From an uncultured Kiritimatiellota bacterium (lineage in GTDB: Bacteria; Verrucomicrobiota; Kiritimatiellia; RFP12; UBA1067), in the NCBI GenBank assembly GCA_934635225.1, contig CAKTYZ010000019.1, forward strand, positions 1-62,262: a stretch of 62,262 nt of DNA, read 5' to 3'. A model generated the notes under the pieces. That model was not told where the DNA came from and searched no databases. It saw nothing but the letters and a program-made list of their open reading frames with translations. The position numbers were made by a program, and so were the translations under genes. Below, in pieces: positions 1-7,362 of the stretch (positions are counted from its first letter, which is position 1; every line of letters begins with the position of its first letter).

Positions 1-1
1 C

Positions 2-18
2 GGACGGCCGAGCCGCCC
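2..18 (-). other. leader hairpin at window edge
   Basis: On the minus strand positions 18-2 fold into a 7-bp stem (with one G-U pair) closed by a three-base loop. It lies in the transcript started by the strong leftward promoter at 107-136. The intervening leader contains a TTCCTTGAAAACTGCTGG-like stretch that resembles sequences ahead of rRNA operons. I infer a processing or antitermination element of a stable-RNA leader; the RNA gene itself would lie outside the window. Confidence 0.35.
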
Positions 19-106
19 GGTCTCGTATATGAGTTGTAATTCTCTTTATTCTCCAACCAGCAGTTTTCAAGGAACGAATTCAACCCTTACGAGCGAACAG
101 GTGCAT

Positions 107-136
107 AGTATATCAATTTTTCGGCCTACCGCGCAA
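107..136 (-). promoter_or_regulatory. strong leftward promoter, probably of an rRNA operon
   Basis: Minus strand -35 TTGCGC (131-136), 18-base spacer and -10 TATACT (107-112), with the extended element TGA just before the -10. A run of C precedes the -35. The -35 hexamer, spacer length and -10 hexamer are identical to those of the tRNA-Asp/tRNA-Gln/tmRNA promoter at 3639-3668. No protein gene lies between it and the window edge, so it drives something to the left, most likely a stable RNA operon. Confidence 0.7.
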
Positions 137-230
137 GGGGGGAAATTCAACTCTTGAAAGATTTCCAATTAATCACACAAATATACGACGAACAGTAAAA
201 ATAAGGTGAAATACAAGACTGAATGAGAAC

Positions 231-256
231 AAAAGCGCTGCGGTGAACCGCAGCGC
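231..256 (-). terminator. terminator of rpsL-rpsG
   Basis: Perfect 9-bp GC-rich stem (235-243 with 248-256) around a four-base loop, followed on the minus strand by TTTTGTT. It lies 31 bases beyond the rpsG stop codon and ends the str-type transcript, so fusA and tuf are not part of this operon. Confidence 0.8.
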
Positions 257-287
257 CCTGATGCCTGAAAAAGTGGAATCGATGTGA

Positions 288-797
288 TTACCAAGCGTAA
301 TGCGCAAACGCCTTATTCGCAGCGGCCATCTTGTGGACGTCATCACGCTTCTTAATGACATTACCCTGACCAGCGAATGCATCGAGTATTTCGGCAGCGA
401 CAGCTGCCGGCATACCCATACCGTGACGTGCCGACGCGTACTGCGTCGTCCAGCGGAGCGCAAGCGAAAGTTGACGATTCTCCTTGATCGGAGTCGGGAC
501 CGGATAGGTCGTGCCACCAACGCGACGTGTCTTGACCTCGACCTGCGGCTTCATGTTCTCGATTGCGGACTGAACGACCTCAAGCGGAGACGCAAAGGTC
601 TTCTCGTCTTTCACGAACTTCGACGGATCATCTTTCATCTTCTCGGCAATCTTCTCAATCGCACCATAGACGATCTTCTCCGCGACAGTCTTCTTGCCGT
701 CCTTCATGATGACGCGAATCATGTGCGCGACAAGTTCCGAATTGTATTTCGGGTCAAGAACAATGCGCTTGACAATGGCTTTACCTCTGCGGCTCAT
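288..797 (-). CDS. rpsG: 30S ribosomal protein S7
   Basis: Primary 16S rRNA-binding protein of the 30S head and decoding platform, 169 residues. The N-terminus MSRRGKAIVKRIVLDPKY and the central KTRRVGGTTYPVP segment are typical S7. The protein is longer than the usual 156 residues because of a charged insertion around residues 52-66 (KMKDDPSKFVKDEKTF). It follows rpsL by three bases and shares its promoter. Normally fusA and tuf come next in the str operon; here a terminator follows directly. The identification is certain. Confidence 0.97.
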   Translation of the reverse strand: MSRRGKAIVKRIVLDPKYNSELVAHMIRVIMKDGKKTVAEKIVYGAIEKIAEKMKDDPSKFVKDEKTFASPLEVVQSAIENMKPQVEVKTRRVGGTTYPVPTPIKENRQLSLALRWTTQYASARHGMGMPAAVAAEILDAFAGQGNVIKKRDDVHKMAAANKAFAHYAW

Positions 798-800
798 GGA

Positions 801-1187
801 TTACTTCCCCTCTTCCTTCTTCTGACGCTTCATGCCGTACTTCGAACGGCTACGGTTGCGGCCCGCAACGCCCAGAGAGTCGAGCTTGCCACGAACAATG
901 TGATAACGAACGCCCGGAAGGTCCTTCACACGGCCACCGCGCACAAGAACGACGCTGTGCTCCTGAAGGTTGTGACCTTCGCCCGGAATGTAGGCCGTCA
1001 CTTCATAACCCGACGTGAGACGCACACGAGCGACCTTACGCAGAGCCGAGTTCGGCTTCTTAGGGGTCATTGTCTTGACGACGAGACATACGCCACGGCG
1101 CTGGGGACAACTCTTCAGCGCGGGCGACTTCGAATGCTTAGCGAGAGGCGCACGCCCCTTACGAATCAGCTGATTGATAGTCGGCAT
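801..1187 (-). CDS. rpsL: 30S ribosomal protein S12
   Basis: Decoding-centre protein of the small subunit, 128 residues. The signature PKKPNSALRKVARVRLT is present with lysine at residue 43, the residue whose change gives streptomycin resistance in other bacteria, so the sequence is of the sensitive type. GEGHNLQEHSVVLVRGGRVK is also conserved. It is the first gene of the rpsL-rpsG operon, with a consensus promoter 37 bases upstream. The C-terminus (residues 120-128) is the usual lysine-rich tail. Confidence 0.98.
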   Translation of the reverse strand: MPTINQLIRKGRAPLAKHSKSPALKSCPQRRGVCLVVKTMTPKKPNSALRKVARVRLTSGYEVTAYIPGEGHNLQEHSVVLVRGGRVKDLPGVRYHIVRGKLDSLGVAGRNRSRSKYGMKRQKKEEGK

Positions 1188-1223
1188 TTAGGTATTTCCT
1201 TACTTTTCCAAACAAGTCTGGTT

Positions 1224-1253
1224 ATTATATCATTATTGACCGTCCCTTGACAA
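1224..1253 (-). promoter_or_regulatory. promoter of rpsL-rpsG
   Basis: -35 TTGTCA (1248-1253), 18-base spacer, extended TGA and -10 TATAAT (1224-1229) on the minus strand, 37 bases before the rpsL start. CCCCCTTG ahead of the -35 resembles the two stable-RNA promoters of the window. The rest of the 1188-1470 gap shows no gene that I can support. Confidence 0.85.
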
Positions 1254-1470
1254 GGGGGTGAAAATTGTGGAAATTGTAAAATCCATTGGATTTGCAAAAT
1301 GAGGGGAACCCATGGAGTGCATCGAGGAACGAGCTCTTGAACGACAAGACCGATGCACGTGTGATCGACCGCACGACGCAGGAACGCATGGATATATATT
1401 ATCACACGAGAGATAAACAAGAGAAACGTGACGTCCTGCGACATAAGCGAAAAGGAACGAATATCTACAA

Positions 1471-1812
1471 CTATGCGGTTTCAACCATTCTATTACAGCG
1501 AACACATTTGAATGGTCGCCCTTTGCTTATCGCATTAAACCGTTCGTTATTTTCCTTGTCGGTCGGGCAATCTCGATGGGACTTTACTGCACGCTGTCCG
1601 CAATAAGGGCAAATGAGACAATCGTAGGCGGCACATTCACAGAAGAATGCAGGAAGTCCGAAAAAAATCATGCATAGAATGCCTGGAGCGGCGGCTTTCC
1701 ATCCAAAACCAGCCAATGCTATTATTGTACAAACAAATCCTGCGACAGCTGGAATCAGCAACACTAAGGCCATTTTTCTCAATCGTCTGAACCTCTTGAA
1801 GTCGGTCTTCAT
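1471..1812 (-). CDS. small membrane protein with zinc ribbon
   Basis: 113 residues, not assigned to a named family. Two hydrophobic helices (about residues 14-36 and 41-60) are followed by a cytosolic tail with two paired cysteines, CPYC at 68-71 and CVRC at 103-106, the layout of a four-cysteine zinc ribbon. A basic N-terminus (residues 5-13) suggests that the N-terminus is inside the cell. The start ATG overlaps the stop codon of the upstream membrane gene by four bases (ATGA), so the two are translationally coupled and probably form one complex. Base composition is clearly more AT-rich than the flanking genes, which with the neighbouring transposase relic suggests acquired DNA. Confidence 0.6.
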   Translation of the reverse strand: MKTDFKRFRRLRKMALVLLIPAVAGFVCTIIALAGFGWKAAAPGILCMIFFGLPAFFCECAAYDCLICPYCGQRAVKSHRDCPTDKENNERFNAISKGRPFKCVRCNRMVETA

Positions 1813-2147
1813 GACAATGTGACCTCCTTACAGCCGCGTGATCCTTTGGGTCTAGGATACTTTTCCAAATCACGAAATACACCGTGCAAACACATGAAGA
1901 CAATGCTAATACCAATGCTGAAGATACACACAACAAATAATGAACCAAACAAAGTGGAAGAAAGAAACATTCGCCCAGAGTTTACGAAAACAACAAAACA
2001 AGCAGGAACTAATGTCAACAGAAGCCATGTAATCATTAATATTCTTGCTTTTCGATGCGCAAGATTCAGAGTCACGCCCATTACAATGCTCTCAGCGCTT
2101 ATAGACATAGGTACAGGAATCGTCTTTGTTTGAAAGAATAACTTCAT
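1809..2147 (-). CDS. small hydrophobic membrane protein
   Basis: 112 residues with the start chosen here; no family recognised. The ATG at 2147 is preferred over one 36 bases earlier because GGAAAAG lies six bases before it, while the earlier ATG has no Shine-Dalgarno. Three hydrophobic segments are visible (about residues 20-38 after the ISAESIVMG stretch, then ILMITWLLLTLVPACFVVFV, then SSTLFGSLFVVCIFSIGISI). The tail is short and charged. It is coupled by an ATGA overlap to the zinc-ribbon membrane protein. Like its partner it is AT-rich. Function unknown. Confidence 0.55.
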   Translation of the reverse strand: MKLFFQTKTIPVPMSISAESIVMGVTLNLAHRKARILMITWLLLTLVPACFVVFVNSGRMFLSSTLFGSLFVVCIFSIGISIVFMCLHGVFRDLEKYPRPKGSRGCKEVTLS

Positions 2148-2215
2148 TATGTCTTTTCCAAACGGATTCTCGGAATGGAACATGAGATTCTGTGCTATCC
2201 ATATTCACATATCAG

Positions 2216-2224
2216 ATTATATCA
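2216..2224 (-). promoter_or_regulatory. extended -10 promoter of the membrane-protein pair
   Basis: TGA followed by TATAAT on the minus strand (-10 at 2216-2221), about 69 bases before the chosen start at 2147. No convincing -35 hexamer is visible, in line with an extended -10 promoter. Confidence 0.55.
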
Positions 2225-2346
2225 AAAATCGCCGCGCCACGAATAGGGTTTCCAAATGGCCAAAATGGTAATATCTAACGGGTCAGCAAAGAAGCGAGGA
2301 AGGCCATGAGGATCGGAGAAGAGGAAAGACAAGCCACGACACCCCT

Positions 2347-2847
2347 ATGGGGAGGGGCAGAAGAAAAACGCCCACGGCGTCGAGGGAGTCGTGTATCATG
2401 GAGCTGACAAACAAACCAAGAACACGAAAGATCGACGCCATGAGCAAAAGGAGGCATGCCATAAGGCAGGACGCGTGGAAACGCCTCACGGACCACCGAC
2501 GCGAAATCCTCGGGACCGCCTGGAACCAGTACGTGAACCGGTGCGCCCGGACATCGCCGCGGCACTTCGCGAGAGTCCACGGCCGCGAGTTCCTAAGCCA
2601 GAAACGGCTCGACCGCGCGCTCGAGGCCGAGACATGCTACACGAGGGCTTTTGCCTCCTACGAGCAAGGCGCCGTATAGAACTGCGACCGTCTCGTCAGG
2701 AGACGGCATCCGAAGGGAACCGACTTCGACCGGCTCACGAGACGCCAGATCCGGCAGCTTGAAGACTGGATAAACCCAATCCACAGGGAATCGCTCAACG
2801 GAGAGACCGCACATGCTTACGATTCACGTCTGGCCAAAGTGGCTTAA
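2347..2847 (+). pseudogene. remnant of an IS30-family transposase
   Basis: The C-terminal third of an IS30-type transposase is readable in one plus-strand frame. HGREFLSQKRLDRALE (from about 2575) matches the DNG-x-EF region, then CYTRAFASYEQGAV, an in-frame TAG at 2677-2679, then RLVRRRHPKGTDF and a family-like end stopping at TAA 2845-2847. Family members have a glutamate where the TAG stands. The catalytic DNG is degraded to VHG, and nothing upstream of about 2530 resembles the N-terminal HTH or the first catalytic Asp. It is therefore dead and truncated. No inverted terminal repeats were identified. Confidence 0.75.
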
Positions 2848-2994
2848 GGAGTTTTTGCTGACCCACCACCCTCCCCCTTTACAAGTCGCCGTTGCGTTTG
2901 GGACGGCATCCGAAAAGCAAATAGGGATTTTACCCGGAATAGAGACAGGCTGGAGGAAAAGGAGCGAGTCCCGATAGCGCCAGGGCTGCATAGC

Positions 2995-3019
2995 AAAAAA
3001 GTCCCAAACACGGGACTTT
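2995..3019 (-). terminator. terminator of tRNA-tmRNA unit
   Basis: On the minus strand an 8-bp stem (AAAGTCCC pairing with GGGACTTT) with a six-base loop runs into TTTTTT. It lies 55 bases beyond the tmRNA 3' end and is a classic intrinsic terminator. Confidence 0.85.
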
Positions 3020-3073
3020 ATTACGATGCGGGAAACCGCGCCGTTTTGGACGGCTCAAGAGTCCCTACTTTGT

Positions 3074-3427
3074 TGGTGGAGGTGAGGGGAGTCGAACCCC
3101 TGTCCGAAATGGCGTCACCCAGACTTCTACGCGTGTAGGCGGTCTTTGGTCTCGGATGCGGTACGCCGACAGCCGGGCTTATCCGCACCCACCCGCTCGC
3201 TTCGGCACCCTGCAGCGGACGAGCGGAGCCCCCTGCAGCGTGGCCCGATAAATTATGCCTTCCTGCTCATCGGACGTCAGCAGATCGACATTGCGGCCTT
3301 TATTTAGGCGGCAAGAGCGTAATCGTTGTTCGCAATTACAGTTTTTTCCCGTTTTTTAACGAGGCCAACGAGAATCCTCGACGCGCGACCTGACCTCAAC
3401 ACATCCCGTCGAAACCGGTTCACCCCC
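3074..3427 (-). ncRNA. ssrA: transfer-messenger RNA (tmRNA)
   Basis: One-piece tmRNA of 354 bases that rescues stalled ribosomes and tags nascent chains. The 5' end GGGGGTG pairs with CACCTCC near the 3' end, and the CCA is encoded. The third acceptor pair is G-U, the identity signal for alanyl-tRNA synthetase. The 5' region has the usual GGTTTCGACGGG. The T-arm reads GGGGTTCGACTCCCC. The tag frame resumes at GCG and reads ANNDYALAA before TAA TAA, giving AANNDYALAA with the alanine from the charge. That is a short tag with the ALAA degron that ClpXP-type proteases recognise. It is co-transcribed with two tRNAs. Confidence 0.95.
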
Positions 3428-3448
3428 ATTTGTGAAGCCCTTGGTAAA

Positions 3449-3522
3449 TGGTTGCCTCGCAGGGACTCGAACCCCAACAAGCAGAATCAGAATCTGCGGT
3501 GCTACCATTACACCACGAGGCA
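3449..3522 (-). tRNA. tRNA-Gln (anticodon CTG)
   Basis: 74 bases including encoded CCA. Acceptor TGCCTCG pairs with CGAGGCA. The anticodon stem GCAGA/TCTGC encloses the loop TTCTGAT, so the anticodon is CTG, reading CAG. The T-arm is GGGGTTCGAGTCCC with one weak pair. Discriminator base A. It lies between tRNA-Asp and ssrA, all read leftward from one promoter. Confidence 0.95.
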
Positions 3523-3540
3523 AGCTCGACTTTTCAAGAT

Positions 3541-3617
3541 TGGCGGGGTCGACGGGGCTCGAACCCGCAACCCCCGGATCGACAGTCCAGTGCGCTAACC
3601 AATTGCGCCACAACCCC
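3541..3617 (-). tRNA. tRNA-Asp (anticodon GTC)
   Basis: 77 bases including encoded CCA. The acceptor stem is GGGGTTG/CGACCCC with one T-G pair. The anticodon loop CTGTCGA gives GTC. The discriminator G is the usual aspartate identity base. It is the first gene of the tRNA-Asp/tRNA-Gln/tmRNA unit, 21 bases downstream of a strong promoter. Confidence 0.95.
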
Positions 3618-3638
3618 GTTGCTCCGAAAAGTGGTTGT

Positions 3639-3668
3639 AGTATACCATTTTTTTGCCCTTGTGCGCAA
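3639..3668 (-). promoter_or_regulatory. promoter of tRNA-Asp/tRNA-Gln/tmRNA
   Basis: -35 TTGCGC (3663-3668), 18-base spacer, extended TGG and -10 TATACT (3639-3644). CCCCC precedes the -35. It is identical in both hexamers and in spacing to the leftward promoter at 107-136, marking a stable-RNA promoter class. Confidence 0.88.
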
Positions 3669-3732
3669 GGGGGTATTTTGAGGATTCGATTCCACGATAT
3701 CCATCGCACGCGAACGGCTCTGATATAAGCCA

Positions 3733-3761
3733 CGCGAGACCCCACGAAGCGGGGCCTCGCG
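3733..3761 (-). terminator. hairpin terminator of ppdK
   Basis: An 11-bp stem (3733-3743 with 3751-3761) around GCTTCGT. It is perfect only as minus-strand RNA, where one pair is G-U (the plus-strand copy has an A-C mismatch there), so it acts on the ppdK transcript. No long T-run follows, so termination may be partial. Confidence 0.55.
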
Positions 3762-3808
3762 CTGTTTCGCGTCCTATTGCTTCTATTTACTGTTCACTTT
3801 CGCTGCGT

Positions 3809-6454
3809 TTACTTACGCAGGGCCGCCTGAGCCGCCGCAAGACGAGCAATCGGCACACGGTACGGCGAACAGCTCACATAGTCAAGCCCTATCTTATGGC
3901 AGAACTCGACCGATGTCGGGTCGCCGCCATGTTCGCCGCAGATGCCGCAGTGAAGTTTTGGATTGACCGGCTTGCCAAGCGAGATCGCCATCTGCATAAG
4001 CTTGCCGACTCCGACCTGATCAAGTTTCGCAAACGGATCGTTCTCAAAGATCTTCGCGTCGTAGTACGCCGAGAGGAACTTGCCCGAATCGTCACGCGAA
4101 AAGCCATAGGTCATTTGCGTGAGATCGTTCGTACCGAAACAGAAGAAGTCGGCTTCCTTCGCCATCTCATCAGCCGTCAACGCCGCACGAGGAATCTCGA
4201 TCATCGTGCCGACCTCATAGGAGAGTCCGATGCCCGCATATGCGATCTCGGCATCCGCCGCCTCAACGACAATGTTCTTGACGAACCTAAGTTCCTTCAT
4301 CTCGCCCGTGAGCGGAATCATGATTTCTGGCTTCACCGTCCAGTCCGGATGACGTTTCTGCACATTGATCGCAGCACGGATGATGGCGCGCGTTTGCATA
4401 CGAGCAATTTCCGGATAGGTGACGGCGAGACGGCAACCACGATGGCCCATCATCGGGTTAAACTCGTGAAGGCTCTCGATAATCTCCTTGATGCGGGAAA
4501 TTGGCTTGTTCTGCGTCTTCGCGAGAAGTGCAATCTCATCTTCAGTATGCGGGACGAACTCATGCAACGGCGGGTCAAGGAAGCGGATTGTGACAGGGGC
4601 ACCTTCCAAAGCCTCGTAAAGCTGCTCGAAATCATCCTGCTGATACGGAAGAATCTTCGCAAGCGCAATGCGGCGCTCTTCCTCGGTATCGGAGCAGATC
4701 ATCTCACGGAAAGCCGCAATGCGGTCCGCTTCAAAGAACATATGCTCCGTGCGGCAAAGGCCAATGCCTTCCGCGCCCAGTTCGCGCGCCTTCTTCGCAT
4801 CGCGCGGCGTATCGGCGTTCGTGCGCACCTTCAAGCGGCGGAACTTGTCGGCCCACGCCATGATGCGGCCAAACTCGCCCGCAATCGTCGCATCGACCGT
4901 CGTGATGACGCCGTCATAGATGTTACCGGTCGAGCCATCAATCGAGAGCCAGTCGCCTTCCTTGAACGTCTTGCCGTTAAGGGTGAACCGCTTGTTTTCC
5001 TCGTCCATCGCGATTTCCTGACATCCCGACACGCAGCATGTCCCCATGCCTCGTGCGACAACAGCCGCATGAGATGTCATGCCGCCGCGCACCGTGAGAA
5101 TGCCCTGCGCCGACTTCATGCCCTCGATGTCTTCCGGTGAAGTCTCGAGACGCACGAGAACGACCTTCTCGCCGCGCTTCTTCCACGCCTTGGCCTCATC
5201 TGCCGAGAAGACAATTTTCCCGCACGCCGCACCTGGCGACGCGGGGAGACCACGCCCCATGACCTTGCCCTTCTTGAGCGAAGCGGTGTCGAACTGCGGG
5301 TGAAGGAGCGTGTCGAGGTTGCGTGGCTCAATCATTAGGACGGCCTCCTCCTCGGTGCGCATACCCTCATCGACGAGGTCGCACGCGATTTTCAGCGCAG
5401 CCTTCGCTGTGCGCTTGCCGTTGCGCGTCTGGAGCATGAAGAGCTTCTTGTTTTCAATCGTGAACTCCATGTCCTGCATATCGCGGTAGTGAGATTCGAG
5501 TGTCGAGCAAATCTTCTGAAACTGCTCAAAGCACTCCGGCATCACCTCAGCCATCTTCGCGATCGGCATCGGCGTACGGACACCTGCGACGACATCCTCG
5601 CCCTGTGCGTTCATGAGAAACTCGCCCATGAGTTTCTTCTCGCCCGTCGCCGGGTCGCGCGTGAAGGCGACACCCGTGCCCGACTCGTCGTTGAGGTTGC
5701 CGAACGCCATCATCTGGACATTGACGGCAGTTCCCCAGCTGTACGGAATGTCGTTGTCGCGGCGGTAAACGTTCGCGCGCGGGTTGTCCCAACTGCGGAA
5801 GACAGCCTTGATCGCGCCGATAAGTTGCTCCTTCGCGTCAGACGGGAAGTCCGCGCCAATCTTCGCCTTGTACTCGGCCTTGAACTGTCCCGCAAGATCC
5901 TTGAGGTCGTCGGCCGTCAGCTCCACGTCCAGATTGACCCCCTTTTTCTCCTTCATCTCGTCGATAAGCTTCTCGAAGTACTTCTTGCCGACTTCCATCA
6001 CGACGTCAGAATACATCTGGATGAAGCGACGGTAGCAATCCCACGCCCAGCGCGGATTCTTCGTCTGTTCGGCGAGCGAATTGACGACCGTCTCGTTCAA
6101 GCCGAGATTCAGAATCGTGTCCATCATGCCCGGCATCGACGCACGCGCACCCGAACGGACGGAAACGAGGAGCGGATTCTGCGCATCACCAAACTTCTTG
6201 TCAGCCGACTTCTCAAGCTTGTCGATGTATTCCATGACCTGCGCCATAATGTCATCGCCTATCTTCTTTCCGTCATCGTAGTAGCGCGTGCAAGCTTCTG
6301 TCGTAATCGTGAAGCCTTGCGGCACTGGAAGCCCGAGCCCCGCCATTTCCGCGAGATTGGCCCCCTTGCCACCGAGCAATTCACGCATATCCGCATTGCC
6401 TTCGGTCTGCCCTGCTCCGAAGAAATAGACGTACTTTTTGTCTGTCGTGTTCAT
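3809..6454 (-). CDS. ppdK: pyruvate, phosphate dikinase
   Basis: Interconverts pyruvate + ATP + phosphate with PEP + AMP + PPi, a reversible step in PPi-linked glycolysis or gluconeogenesis, in the cytosol. 881 residues, the full family length. The N-terminal ATP-grasp domain carries LLGGKGANLAEMAGLGLPVP (about 27-46) and SVRSGARASMPGMMDTILNL. The phosphohistidine domain carries GGMTSHAAVVARGMG around residue 460. The C-terminal PEP/pyruvate barrel carries GLCRTEHMFF and the catalytic cysteine region LHCGICGEHGGDP. It is a single-gene transcript with an extended -10 promoter and a hairpin terminator. The family II pyrophosphatase at 58390-59673 could pull its PPi product. Confidence 0.97.
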   Translation of the reverse strand: MNTTDKKYVYFFGAGQTEGNADMRELLGGKGANLAEMAGLGLPVPQGFTITTEACTRYYDDGKKIGDDIMAQVMEYIDKLEKSADKKFGDAQNPLLVSVRSGARASMPGMMDTILNLGLNETVVNSLAEQTKNPRWAWDCYRRFIQMYSDVVMEVGKKYFEKLIDEMKEKKGVNLDVELTADDLKDLAGQFKAEYKAKIGADFPSDAKEQLIGAIKAVFRSWDNPRANVYRRDNDIPYSWGTAVNVQMMAFGNLNDESGTGVAFTRDPATGEKKLMGEFLMNAQGEDVVAGVRTPMPIAKMAEVMPECFEQFQKICSTLESHYRDMQDMEFTIENKKLFMLQTRNGKRTAKAALKIACDLVDEGMRTEEEAVLMIEPRNLDTLLHPQFDTASLKKGKVMGRGLPASPGAACGKIVFSADEAKAWKKRGEKVVLVRLETSPEDIEGMKSAQGILTVRGGMTSHAAVVARGMGTCCVSGCQEIAMDEENKRFTLNGKTFKEGDWLSIDGSTGNIYDGVITTVDATIAGEFGRIMAWADKFRRLKVRTNADTPRDAKKARELGAEGIGLCRTEHMFFEADRIAAFREMICSDTEEERRIALAKILPYQQDDFEQLYEALEGAPVTIRFLDPPLHEFVPHTEDEIALLAKTQNKPISRIKEIIESLHEFNPMMGHRGCRLAVTYPEIARMQTRAIIRAAINVQKRHPDWTVKPEIMIPLTGEMKELRFVKNIVVEAADAEIAYAGIGLSYEVGTMIEIPRAALTADEMAKEADFFCFGTNDLTQMTYGFSRDDSGKFLSAYYDAKIFENDPFAKLDQVGVGKLMQMAISLGKPVNPKLHCGICGEHGGDPTSVEFCHKIGLDYVSCSPYRVPIARLAAAQAALRK

Positions 6455-6495
6455 TTTTGTCTTTTATCAGTTCTTATTTCAGTTTAAGTGAGTGA

Positions 6496-6504
6496 ATTAT
6501 AACA
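6496..6504 (-). promoter_or_regulatory. extended -10 promoter of ppdK
   Basis: TGT then TATAAT (6496-6501) on the minus strand, 41 bases ahead of the ppdK start. A TTTACT sits 18 bases upstream of the hexamer and may act as a weak -35. Confidence 0.65.
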
Positions 6505-6615
6505 TAATCAACTCACCAAAGTAAAGAAACCACGACTACTACTGGGCCGATCGCAGCTCGTTACAATAGCGAACGTCCTTTTGATACCGGATTGCCCCAA
6601 GGGGAAGCCCGCTCA

Positions 6616-7362
6616 TCAAATGCTGGATACCCTTAAGCGGTCATCCGACTTTCTGTTGTACTTCAGTCGGGCAAAGACAGTCTGGCACATCCAATCGACC
6701 TCCGCCTCGGCCCATTCACGACGCGTGACGCCTTTGGGCGCGTAGATCCCTGCCCAACTCGGACGAACAGCCGCATGGGAGAAACAGAGTGCGCCAAGAG
6801 CCGCATTCCAAAGCCGTGTCTGTAGATCATCAAGCGGCGAGCCATCCTTCGTGACGGCCATCTGGATGAGGTTGGCGAACGCCTTACGAAGCGGCTGATA
6901 AAAGAGTTTCGTAACCGTACCGTGAAGTGGGGAGGGATCGGCAAATTCGCGCGCCACAATCCGGGCGACAAAATTGTGGCGCGACTTGGGGTTGCACGTG
7001 GCCTCGACGACCTTGCAAAACCACGTGCGCACGGCTATCCGCCAACTGGCCTCGTCACAGACATCCTTGGCAATGGCGAGAAAACCGCTGAGGTCTTTCT
7101 CGTAAACAGCCCTCGCCACCGCCTCGTAGAGACCTTCCTTAGAGCCAAAATGGTACTTCACCAGCGCGACGTTCGTTCCAGCCATCTTGGAGATGTCATG
7201 GAGGGACGCGCTCTCGTAACCACGCTCGGCGAAAATTTCCACGGCTGCCGCAATGAGCGCACGACGTCCATAAGGCTCGCGGGACACATCCTTCAGAAGC
7301 CTCGGTGTCCTTGTGACCTTCTTTGTCATTGTCGAGTGAATCTCCTTGCGTATTTTTCTCAT
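6616..7362 (-). CDS. TetR-family regulator of the adjacent RND pump
   Basis: DNA-binding repressor, 248 residues. The helix-turn-helix spans about residues 33-80, with the typical RRALIAAAVEIFAERGYESA and TNVALVKYHFGSKEGLYEA segments. The rest is the all-helical ligand domain. The start at 7362 is chosen because its ATG overlaps the TGA of the RND gene by four bases and has AAAGGAAAG at good spacing; an ATG 33 bases later (MTKKV) is the alternative. As last gene of the efflux operon it is made only when the pump is made, which points to feedback control. A palindrome inside the operon promoter (12983-12998) is a candidate operator. Function as repressor is inferred from family and context. 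Confidence 0.85.
   Translation of the reverse strand: MRKIRKEIHSTMTKKVTRTPRLLKDVSREPYGRRALIAAAVEIFAERGYESASLHDISKMAGTNVALVKYHFGSKEGLYEAVARAVYEKDLSGFLAIAKDVCDEASWRIAVRTWFCKVVEATCNPKSRHNFVARIVAREFADPSPLHGTVTKLFYQPLRKAFANLIQMAVTKDGSPLDDLQTRLWNAALGALCFSHAAVRPSWAGIYAPKGVTRREWAEAEVDWMCQTVFARLKYNRKSDDRLRVSSI

Noticed and set aside
2391..2762. 123-codon plus-strand frame over the IS30 remnant
   Set aside because: The transposase-like reading is in a different frame; this one is a Pro/Arg-rich shadow.
3653..5140. Long open frames opposite known genes (for example 495 codons opposite ppdK, 363 opposite the RND gene, 658 opposite leuS)
   Set aside because: They mirror the coding frame of real conserved genes in GC-rich DNA, are rich in Arg/His/Ala runs, and have no domains or start signals.
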